In this document: positions 16,536-25,730 of the stretch, piece by piece
Numbering within the stretch: position 1 is the stretch's first letter
How the letters are laid out: each line of letters opens with the position of its first letter
Source: Streptomyces dysideae
GTDB lineage: Bacteria > Actinomycetota > Actinomycetes > Streptomycetales > Streptomycetaceae
Direction of reading: 5' to 3'
Assembly: GCF_001514305.1 (NCBI RefSeq)
Contig: NZ_KQ949076.1
Coordinates: forward strand, 540,140-604,139
Length of the DNA stretch: 64,000 bases
The notes under the pieces: model-generated
Database searches by the model: none
What the model was told of the DNA's origin: nothing
Seen by the model: the letters and a program-made list of their open reading frames with translations, nothing else
Program-made: the position numbers and the translations under genes

Positions 16536-17977
16536 GCTCCACCACACTGCTGCTGATAGCGGCGGGCGGCATCGCCGTACTGCTGCTGATGGTCATCAAG
16601 TTCAAGGTCAACGCGTTCGTCGCCCTGCTCCTGGTGAGCCTGGGCGTGGCACTGGCCGCGGGCACCCCGGCCGCGGAACTGGTCACCACCATCCAGGAGG
16701 GCATGGGCCAGACCCTCGGCTACATCGCCGTCATCATCGCGCTGGGCGCCATGGTCGGCCGGATGATCGAGATCTCGGGCGGTGCGAAGTCGTTCGCACA
16801 GTCGCTGATCGACAGATTCGGTGAACGCCGCACCCCGCTGGCACTGACGGTCGCCGGTTTCGTCCTCGGCATCCCGATCTTCTTCGACGTCGGCCTGATC
16901 ATCCTGATGCCGATCGTCCTGGGCGTCGCCCGCGTCTCCCGCAAGCCGATCCTGCTGTACGCCCTGCCGCTGGCCGGCGCGATGCTCACGGTCCACGCCC
17001 TGCTGCCCCCGCACCCGGGCCAGGTGGCGCTGGCCGGCCTGATCGGCGCCGACCAGGGCATGATCCTGCTCTTCGGCATCCCGATCGCCGCGCTGGTGTC
17101 CGTGGTCGGATTCCTGCTCGCCCGGCGCCTGACCCGCCGGGAGTACCCGATCGACCCCGACCTGTACGAGCGGGTCTACGGCGACACCGACGTGCCGGAC
17201 GACGCGGACGGCACCGGCGGCGGCTCCACCCCGGCGGCGGGCGGCGGTGGCGGCAGCGCCACTGTCCTGGCCCCGGCGCCCACCGGCACCAAGCAGACGG
17301 AACGCCCGCCGTCCTTCGGGACGATCCTCACCCTGGTGCTCACGCCGATCGCACTCATCATGCTCGGCACGGTCTCCACGAACACCCTGGACGAGGGCTC
17401 CTTGCTCCGCACCGTCCTCGGCGTCCTGGGCGCCCCGATGATCGCCCTGCTCATCGCGGTGGTGCTGTGCGCCTACCTGCTGGGCGCCCGCCGCGGCTGG
17501 TCCGCCTCCCACACCGAGGAGGTCCTGAGCTCCGCGCTGCCGCCCGTGGCCCTGGTCATCCTGGTCTCCGGCGCCGGCGGCATCTTCGGCAAGGTGCTCG
17601 TCAAGACCGGCATCGGCGACGCGGTCTCGGACGTACTGCAGGCCAGCGGTCTGCCGCTGCTCGCCCTGGCGTTCCTGATGACGCTCGTGCTGCGGGCCGC
17701 CCAGGGCTCGGCGACGGTCGCGCTGGTCACCGTGGGCGGCCTCCTCGCACCGCTGCTGAAGAACGCGGACCTGTCCTCGCCACAGCTGGCGCTGGTCGCG
17801 CTGGCCATGGGCGGCGGAGCACTGGCCCTGTCCCACATCAACGACTCGGGCTTCTGGATCTTCACCAAGCTCGTCGGCATCAACGTACCGACCGCCCTGC
17901 GCACCTGGACGGTACTGACCACGACGATGGGCCTGACGGCCTTCGCGCTCGCGGCAGTTGCGTGGCCGTTGGTGTAA
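16532..17977 (+). CDS. GntP-family sugar-acid:H+ permease
   Basis: The 481-aa product is a multi-spanning inner-membrane transporter of the gluconate (GntP) family with about 12-14 hydrophobic helices. Family sequences include FGIPIFFDVGLIIL-like (VLGIPIFFDVGLIILMPIVL), LPPHPGQVALAG and SHINDSGFWIF. A Gly/Ala/Pro-rich cytoplasmic loop of about 40 residues interrupts the middle. It overlaps the dehydrogenase stop by ATGA. It should import the sugar acid consumed by the preceding three enzymes. A terminator follows. Confidence 0.9.
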   Translation: MSSTTLLLIAAGGIAVLLLMVIKFKVNAFVALLLVSLGVALAAGTPAAELVTTIQEGMGQTLGYIAVIIALGAMVGRMIEISGGAKSFAQSLIDRFGERRTPLALTVAGFVLGIPIFFDVGLIILMPIVLGVARVSRKPILLYALPLAGAMLTVHALLPPHPGQVALAGLIGADQGMILLFGIPIAALVSVVGFLLARRLTRREYPIDPDLYERVYGDTDVPDDADGTGGGSTPAAGGGGGSATVLAPAPTGTKQTERPPSFGTILTLVLTPIALIMLGTVSTNTLDEGSLLRTVLGVLGAPMIALLIAVVLCAYLLGARRGWSASHTEEVLSSALPPVALVILVSGAGGIFGKVLVKTGIGDAVSDVLQASGLPLLALAFLMTLVLRAAQGSATVALVTVGGLLAPLLKNADLSSPQLALVALAMGGGALALSHINDSGFWIFTKLVGINVPTALRTWTVLTTTMGLTAFALAAVAWPLV

Positions 17978-18005
17978 ATCACGGAGTCTGTGTGATCCAC
18001 GTGAT

Positions 18006-18050
18006 GCGCCCGGCGAGAGCGAGCAGCCCCGGCTGCCCCTCGCCGGGCGC
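18006..18050. terminator. Bidirectional terminator
   Basis: A 12-bp stem (gcgcccggcgag / ctcgccgggcgc) with a 21-nt loop that itself folds (gcagcc / ggctgc) lies between the convergent permease gene and the minus-strand hypothetical. Confidence 0.75.
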
Positions 18051-18087
18051 TGCCACGCAGCCAACCAGGGACGTGTCCCGCCCGCCG

Positions 18088-18771
18088 TCAGCGAACGCTG
18101 ACGTCCAGCGCTCCAAGTCCCGCCCTGCGTACGGCGATCGACCCGTACGGCGTGCGCAGTCTGAGCCACGCGCCGGAGGAGACCAGCCGTAGCGCCTCCT
18201 CGCCCGGCGCTCCCGCGGGCCGCAGGAAGCCGAGCGACTGCGCCGCGTGTACGACCCGCACGGGCAGCCGGGTGTCCCCGACCGGCCGGGACCAGATCTC
18301 CCGCCCGATCCGGTCGAGTTCGGCCCGGGTACGCCCCTCGGGCGCCAACTCCTGCGTACGGGACCGGAATTCGGCGACCGCCGCGCCGACCATCGCCCGC
18401 AGCTCGTCCGACGCCGGCAGCCCGGGCTCGGGCCGCCAGCCACCGCGCGGCGGAAGCACACCGGCCCACGGCGGCCCGGTGACGGGGGCGGGCACGACGG
18501 CCGTGGCGGCCGACTCGTCGAGGGACTCCAACAGCTCACCCGCGGACACGGTCACGTCCAGCGTGACGTCGAGCCCGTTCTCGTACGGCTTCGCCAGCCG
18601 TGCCGCGCGGATCGCCAGCACCTCGAAGGACGGCGGCCGCCCGAAGACGGCGAGTGCGGTGCCGGCGGCCTGGAGGCGCACCGCGGCTCCACGGTCGTAG
18701 TGGAGCAGCCGGGAGAGGAAGGCCGCGAGGTCCGCCGCCTCCCCCTCGTCGGCAAGGTGGAGCACCGTCAT
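18088..18771 (-). CDS. Conserved actinobacterial hypothetical protein
   Basis: The 227-aa product is not recognised as a named family. It is soluble, has no signal peptide or membrane segment, and reads as a mixed alpha/beta protein. The ATG at 18771 overlaps the thioesterase stop (ATGA), so the two are translationally coupled. A longer upstream open frame is antisense overlap with the thioesterase and is rejected. Its position as third gene of ettA-thioesterase-this suggests a housekeeping role, but no function can be assigned. Confidence 0.75.
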   Translation of the reverse strand: MTVLHLADEGEAADLAAFLSRLLHYDRGAAVRLQAAGTALAVFGRPPSFEVLAIRAARLAKPYENGLDVTLDVTVSAGELLESLDESAATAVVPAPVTGPPWAGVLPPRGGWRPEPGLPASDELRAMVGAAVAEFRSRTQELAPEGRTRAELDRIGREIWSRPVGDTRLPVRVVHAAQSLGFLRPAGAPGEEALRLVSSGAWLRLRTPYGSIAVRRAGLGALDVSVR

Positions 18772-19181
18772 GCGGCGACGGCCTCCTCCTCGTCGTCGTC
18801 CCGGTATTCCTCGAGGAAGTCCCGCTCCTCCGAGGTGAGCCGGCGGGGCCGCTGCGCCTCGAAGTCGAACGGCACGATCACCGTCGAGGCGCGGACGTAG
18901 ATCTGGTCGCCGTCCTTCACCTCGTAGGCGATGGTGAAGGACGCCGCCCTGATCTCCGTGACCCACAGATCGATGTCCACGGGTGTGTGCCGGTGGACGA
19001 GCTGCCGCTTGTAGTCGATCTCATGGCGTGCCACCACGGACCCCTGCTTGAAGTCCTTCTCCGGGCGGAACAGGAAGTCGATACGGGCTTCCTCCAGGTA
19101 GCGGAGGAAGACCACGTTGTTGACGTGGCCGTACGCGTCCATGTCCGCCCAGCGCAGCGGGCAGCGGTAGATGTGCCGCAA
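18768..19181 (-). CDS. Acyl-CoA thioesterase, 4HBT (hotdog) family
   Basis: The 137-aa product has the 4-hydroxybenzoyl-CoA thioesterase signature RWADMDAYGHVNNVVFLRYL, with the catalytic Asp in the first helix-loop. It is of usual length for YbgC/FadM-like single-hotdog enzymes that hydrolyse acyl-CoA thioesters in the cytoplasm. It starts 4 nt after the ettA stop and overlaps the next gene. The acidic C-terminus (YRDDDEEEAVAA) is a lineage feature. Confidence 0.88.
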   Translation of the reverse strand: MRHIYRCPLRWADMDAYGHVNNVVFLRYLEEARIDFLFRPEKDFKQGSVVARHEIDYKRQLVHRHTPVDIDLWVTEIRAASFTIAYEVKDGDQIYVRASTVIVPFDFEAQRPRRLTSEERDFLEEYRDDDEEEAVAA

Positions 19182-19185
19182 GAGA

Positions 19186-20850
<1,665 letters not shown>

Positions 20851-21728
20851 AAGAAACCGTCCGGCAGCTTGAAATCTGGCAGTGGGCAGATACACCCCAT
20901 CTTGCCTGACGTCCAGCCTCGGGTGGTAACCCATATGGCCGGGGGGCTGTGAGCTGGGGTCTCGTCGCTGGCGGCTGTGGCTCGACTGTCACTGTCGGTC
21001 GCCGTTGCGTGCGCTCGGGCGCCCTCGCACGGCCCAGGGACGGCCGAGGGACGGCCGAGGGACGGCCGAGGGACGGCCCAGCATGATCGGTACGGGACCT
21101 GCCGCCCCGTCGACTACGAGCGCCTTCGATGCGGTCTGCCTGAGCCTCAGCCAACGACAGTCAGCCACGACGGCGGGCCTACCGGCGGACCAGGCGCGCG
21201 TGTGCCTCGCTGCACCCCCACCGGCCTCAGTCCCGCTGCCGGTGCGGCCACCCAGCGCAAGCCGCGCGCCGGCCGGGCGGTAACAGTGCCCGCCACCGGA
21301 CCCAGCGTTGACCACACTCAGCGGCAGCAGCTTCTTGCCCGCCGGGCCGATCTGGATCTGTGTGTCCGTCTGCGGGTCCACTGACAGACCCCATCCGCGC
21401 TGCCGCCCGAGCCGGTGCGGGGCTGCTCGCGTTCCGGGTGGACACACCTGCTGCCTGACAAGGCGTCAAGGCGCTCTGGCGCGCACGCGCATCGCGCAGT
21501 GGGCTGACTCCCGACCACCGTCTGCGTCGGCGCACCGAAGCCAGACACGTGCAGCGACAGCCATCCATGAAGGGCACTCGAACGGCCGAGCCCGGCAGCG
21601 CACCTCTTCATGTCACATTACGGTTAAACCCGATATCTCCCTTTCGGGTTACTGGCCAGGGCGAACGAGAAGGCTCAGCAGGAGTGACAGAGTGTCACTT
21701 CTCCTCGTCCTGGGGACAGGAGAGCATC
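20851..21728. other. Intergenic region, no supported gene
   Basis: This 878-bp gap between divergent ettA and the secreted protein contains the ettA promoter region and a run of 11-bp repeats near 21037. A minus-strand open stretch around 21270-21400 encodes a plausible-looking fragment (TDTQIQIGPAGKKLLPL) without start or context, perhaps a decayed gene. Confidence 0.5.
21037..21080. repeat. Four tandem 11-bp repeats
   Basis: Four head-to-tail copies of gggacggccga occupy 21037-21080; the last copy has C for G at the tenth base. The unit length equals about one helical turn, so it could be a protein-binding array or simple slippage. Confidence 0.85.
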
Positions 21729-22292
21729 ATGAAAATCGGCAAGCGGCGCATCCGACATGCCGCTCTGGCTACATGCGTTGCCACTCTGACCTCGTTGGCG
21801 ATCATTGCCGGCGGGCCCTCCGGGGACGGACAGGGCGACACCAAGGACGAGACGCCTCCCGTGGCGCCGAGGGGTGACAGGCCGCAGAAGGAGGTTTCCC
21901 CCGGGGAAGGCCGCACCATCCAGGTGGAGGCAAATGTGCAGGTCGCCGAAGAACTGGACCTGGGTGCGCCGGGCCGTAGCGTCGGCGACCAGTTCGTCTT
22001 CTCAGGCAATTTGTCGTCGGCTGAGGACCCGGACCGCGTCATCGGCCGGTTCAGCGAGTTCTGTGTCATCACCGACCTGGAACGCAACGCCGGACAGTGC
22101 ATGCTGACCGCGGTGCTGCCAGGAGGGCAGATCGCGGTTCAGGGCGAGCAGGAAGGAATTCCGACGCCGACTTCGGTCACCAACGCGATTACCGGCGGCA
22201 CAGGGGAATTCCGTGACGCGCAAGGTCAGATGACGCTGAAAGTCCTGACGGCGGCGACTTGGGCCATCACGTTCCAAGTGACCGACCACTGA
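21729..22292 (+). CDS. Secreted allene oxide cyclase/dirigent-like barrel protein
   Basis: The 187-aa product has a signal peptide (KIGKRRIRH then AALATCVATLTSLAIIAGG). After a charged Pro-rich spacer comes a beta-barrel domain with the pattern of the AOC/dirigent superfamily: GDQFVFSGNLS, CVITDLERNAGQCMLTAVLPGG, NAITGGTGEFRDAQGQMTL and a final WAITFQV strand. Two cysteines are positioned to form a disulfide. The ATG at 21729 follows GGACAGGAGAG. Bacterial members are small secreted proteins of unknown substrate. The gene stands alone. Confidence 0.75.
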   Translation: MKIGKRRIRHAALATCVATLTSLAIIAGGPSGDGQGDTKDETPPVAPRGDRPQKEVSPGEGRTIQVEANVQVAEELDLGAPGRSVGDQFVFSGNLSSAEDPDRVIGRFSEFCVITDLERNAGQCMLTAVLPGGQIAVQGEQEGIPTPTSVTNAITGGTGEFRDAQGQMTLKVLTAATWAITFQVTDH

Positions 22293-22387
22293 CCTCAGCT
22301 TGAGTTTCAACCCCGCACGTCATCCGGTAGCTCATGTTTCTGCAGGTCGGCCTCTGGGCTTCGTCTGGTGGCGGGCAGGGCTCAGCT

Positions 22388-22930
22388 TCAGCAACGCTTG
22401 CCCGCCGAGTGCTCGTCCCTCTGGTGTTCCATAACCTCTTCTTGCCCGGGGACCGGGCTGCTGAGGGCGGTGGCCAGAGCCTGGGCTTGGTCCGGCGTGA
22501 TACCGAGGGCGAGTGGTACCTGGCGGGGGCTGTACGGGGATGAGCACACGGCGATCGGGTTGTCGCCGGTCGGGGTCCACCGGGGTCCGCTGGCCGGTCC
22601 TGTTCCCCCAGCAGGATCGCGGCCAGACCACTGGCAGCATCCGCGCGGATCCCACAGGGAGACAGCGCGCGGGCCACGGTGTCACGCGCATCGCCGGGCG
22701 TGTCGGCGTCGCCGAGCATGGGCAGCAGGAGCAGGAGGCGCTCGGATGGATTCGTCAAGCCCTCGCCGCCTTCCTGTGTGCTCGTGGCGAGAGTGAGGAG
22801 TTCCCTCCAGGACAGGCCAGAGCCTGGCTTCGGCAGCGCGAACTGGCCCCAGTCGACATCGGGTTCGGGCTCCACTTGGCGATCTCCGGCGCCTTGATCG
22901 CCAATGAGAAGTGGCCCCACCGGCATGCAC
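22388..22930 (-). pseudogene. Frameshifted remnant of an unknown gene
   Basis: Reading the minus strand, one frame gives a protein-like segment (WGQFALPKPGSGLSWRELL ... DTPGDARDTVARALSP ... ILLGEQDRPAD). Near 22585 the sense-like sequence moves to another frame (RWTPTGDNPIAV ... VPLALGITPDQAQALATAL) and ends at a TGA at 22388. Neither frame alone makes a plausible gene. I do not recognise the family, and the 5' end is unclear. Confidence 0.35.
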
Positions 22931-23335
22931 AACGCGCAGGTCGTCGGGTGGGGCCAGCATCCGCTGACGCGGCCCCAGTGGTGGCGGTTGTGGAGCCAGC
23001 GGCGGCTGGCAAGTGGGGCCGCCGAACGCTGACAGAGCCAAGGGCCGGCCTCGTCGGCGCCGCACTGGCCGAGATGGCCGAGGCGCCCCCACTTGGGATG
23101 CCGGACGAAGAAGTCGACGTGCCTTCGGGGTCGTTCGCCTCGGCTCGGCGAAGACCGGACGGCACGGCAGTTCGCCGCTGCAGCGGTTTCATGCCCCGTT
23201 GCGGCAAGTAACACCCCACTTGCCGTACGCCCATCCCCTGCTGGAACCCCACGGCACAGTCACGGCGCGGTCACCCACCGTCGAGTCGGCAAGGACCAAC
23301 CTCGTTCGTGCATGACCCGCACCGCAGTCCCGTTC

Positions 23336-24757
23336 TCAGTCCTGCGTCGTCGCTTCCTTTTTCTTCACGAGGACCAGAGCCGCGCCACCGATCAAGACCA
23401 GCGCGATGGCCACGCCGACGATCAGCGGTGTCGCGCTGGACGCGCCCGTTTCCGCGAGGTTGGTGTCGGCGGTGGTCGTCGTGCCCTCCGTCGCGGGGCT
23501 CGGCTCGCTCAGGGTCTGGGTCGTGTCGCCCGCCGCCTCCGCCTCGTTCGTCTGCGTCATGCAGTCGAGTACGCCGGTGAACCGTTCCGTGAGGCCGCCC
23601 GGTCCCTCGATGGTGAAGTCGTACGCCTGGTCCTCCTGCAACGGGACCGTCACCGTGCGGGACTCGCCCGCCGGGATGGTGTACTCGATGCCCAGCAACT
23701 CGAAGGTGAACGCCTCGTCGCCCTCGTTGGCCGCGGTGATGTCCACGCCGCTCTCGGCGCAGTTCTTCGCCGCGGACAGTGCGGGTACGGCGCCCGTCTT
23801 CGCCCAGGTCGCGCTCGCCGCCGCGGAGACGGTCGACTCGCTGGAGCCGGCCAGGATCTGGGTCTGGCTGCGGCTCTCCGAGGCGAAGGCCCGGCCTACC
23901 GGCACGGTGGTGGAGGCCTGGACCGTGACCTCCGCCGTACCGTCCGCGGCGTCCTCGGGCACCTCGAAGAAGACCTGCGCACCGTCGGCCGCGGCCGTGA
24001 CCGCCTCGCCGTCCGCGTCGACGATCCGCACCCCGCTCGTGGCCGCGTCCGCCGGCGGTGTCACCGTCACGCTGCCCGCGTTGGTGTGCACCGTGACCGG
24101 GCCGAGCCGCTCGCCGGGGTGGCCGGAGAGCGCGGGCGGGTCGAGGCTCAGCGACGCCTGCGGCTCGGCCACGTTGCGCGCGTTCTTCTCCAGGTAGTCC
24201 GCGAGCCTCTCGGCCTGCGGGTCGACGGCGTCGACGGCCGCGCCGTCCGAGTAGCGCCAGATGGCCACCTGGGTGCCGGCCGCCGCGTCCTGCTCGGTGA
24301 GGCCGCCCTGGACGCCCGCCTTCCGGGCAAGCGCGGCGAGGTCGTTGACCTGCGGGTAGGAGTTCTGCAGGATCCAGCGGATCCGGCCCGCGTCCTTGTT
24401 GGCGCCCAGCGAGGTGCCGCTCCACGGCGTCTCGTGGTATCTGGCGTCCCGCTGCGTGGGGTTGTGCAGGTCGATGCAGTACGTCTGCAGGGTGCCGCCG
24501 CCGTCGACGGACATCTCGAAGAGGCCCGCCGAGATCTCCTGGTCGCCGGTGTCGCCGTGGACGACGGCCGCGCCGTACGTCTTCAGACCGCCTATGGTGG
24601 CGGTCGCCCCGCCCTGGCTCCGCGCCGTCCCGTCAGCCGCGGCGGTGGCCGCACCGGCCATCACCCCGGCGGCGGCGAGCGCAGAAACCAGCGTGACGGC
24701 GGCGAGGCGGGCCGTCGCTCGGCCGCGCGTGAACCGCGCGGAGAACGCAGAAAACAC
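23336..24757 (-). CDS. TQXA thioester-domain surface protein with LAETG sorting signal
   Basis: The 473-aa product is a wall-anchored protein. It has a signal peptide (about 1-41), a TQXA thioester domain with Cys94 in TYCIDLHN and Gln163 in GTQVAIWRY (the pair expected to form an intramolecular thioester), two Ig-like beta domains, and a Thr-rich stalk. The C-terminus has sorting motif LAETG (434-438), a hydrophobic helix and KKK. Such domains can attach covalently to surface nucleophiles; LAETG is the usual motif for Streptomyces class E sortases and is also seen on long chaplins. The GTG at 24757 is chosen because GAAGGGGAA precedes it. No sortase gene is adjacent. Confidence 0.88.
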   Translation of the reverse strand: MFSAFSARFTRGRATARLAAVTLVSALAAAGVMAGAATAAADGTARSQGGATATIGGLKTYGAAVVHGDTGDQEISAGLFEMSVDGGGTLQTYCIDLHNPTQRDARYHETPWSGTSLGANKDAGRIRWILQNSYPQVNDLAALARKAGVQGGLTEQDAAAGTQVAIWRYSDGAAVDAVDPQAERLADYLEKNARNVAEPQASLSLDPPALSGHPGERLGPVTVHTNAGSVTVTPPADAATSGVRIVDADGEAVTAAADGAQVFFEVPEDAADGTAEVTVQASTTVPVGRAFASESRSQTQILAGSSESTVSAAASATWAKTGAVPALSAAKNCAESGVDITAANEGDEAFTFELLGIEYTIPAGESRTVTVPLQEDQAYDFTIEGPGGLTERFTGVLDCMTQTNEAEAAGDTTQTLSEPSPATEGTTTTADTNLAETGASSATPLIVGVAIALVLIGGAALVLVKKKEATTQD

Positions 24758-25030
24758 AGAATTCCCCTTCGAGCAGGACCCGTTGACGTGGGGGGTAGGT
24801 CCCACCAGCAGAATGTTCAAGCCCCGAGAGCTATGCCCGGCATCCTAGGGACGCGGGCGCACCACGTTTCCCGGTGATCCCGTCGGGCAACCGATCCGAC
24901 TCGGAATCGTTATCGCCAACACCGCCTGCGAGCAGGGCTTATCGACAAATCCACTGAGATCGTTTGAGACCGTTTCGGAGTGCATTCGCCGATAAGCCGC
25001 AGTTCGGTCAGCAGTGGGCGGCAGCTGATG

Positions 25031-25510
25031 TCACGTCACCGCTACCGGCTCCGGGGCCCGTTGGGAGTTCCTCTCGTCAACTGACACCTCCTCGACCGGG
25101 GTCTCCCAGGCCGGCTCCGGCTGTGGCGGCGAACCCACGGCCGTCGCCTCCGGCTTCGGTGCGCGCCGGAACGCCGACGTGCCGCGCGCCAGGTCGTGGC
25201 CGATCGCCACCGCGTCGATGTCCGCCGAGGTCCAGCTCTGCCCCTCGCGGACGTCCGTCCGCACCTTCAGCCGGCCCTGCACCACGACGGGCTCCCCCAC
25301 CGACAGCGACGCCGTGACGTTCGTCGCCAGCTGCCGGTTGGCCCACACCGTGAAGAAGTTGGTGTGGCCGTCCGTCCACACGCTCTTCTCCCGGTCCCAG
25401 TAGCGCTGGGTCACCGCCATCCGGAACCGCGCCGACGGCCCGTTCGCCAGCTCCCGGTACACCGGCTGCGTCGCCACGTTGCCCACCGCGCAGATCGTCG
25501 TCTCGTTCAT
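25031..25510 (-). CDS. ssbB: Single-stranded DNA-binding protein SsbB
   Basis: The 159-aa product has an OB-fold SSB domain (GNVATQPVYRE ... RFRMAVTQRYWD ... TNFFTVWANRQLATNV ... GEPVVVQGRLK). The C-terminus lacks the acidic DDDIPF-type tip of housekeeping SsbA and ends APEPVAVT, as expected for the second Streptomyces SSB, SsbB. That protein is known to be needed for normal chromosome segregation during sporulation. The ATG at 25510 follows GGAGGGG. It lies downstream of the dynamin-like pair, matching the conserved Streptomyces neighbourhood. Confidence 0.85.
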   Translation of the reverse strand: MNETTICAVGNVATQPVYRELANGPSARFRMAVTQRYWDREKSVWTDGHTNFFTVWANRQLATNVTASLSVGEPVVVQGRLKVRTDVREGQSWTSADIDAVAIGHDLARGTSAFRRAPKPEATAVGSPPQPEPAWETPVEEVSVDERNSQRAPEPVAVT

Positions 25511-25730
25511 CCCGAACCCCTCCCATGCGCCGACGGGCCCGTCCCGTACGGCTGCGTCTGGCACGACGACCGCGCCTGCCGCGATCGCCGTACCGCCAGA
25601 CTGCCTCCGCCGGGCCGAACCCGCTGAGCGCTGTGGACCACCGCCCGTCTGTGGAAAACTCCGCCACCCGAACGAGTGATCCACCCGCACCCTCCGCCGT
25701 TACCGGGTCACCACCTCCCCCTGCATCAGG

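Noticed and set aside
16448..18469. 673-aa minus-strand open frame
   Set aside because: Antisense to the GntP permease with low-complexity composition.
22513..23211. Plus-strand 232-aa frame
   Set aside because: Opposes the more protein-like minus-strand remnant and lacks recognisable motifs.
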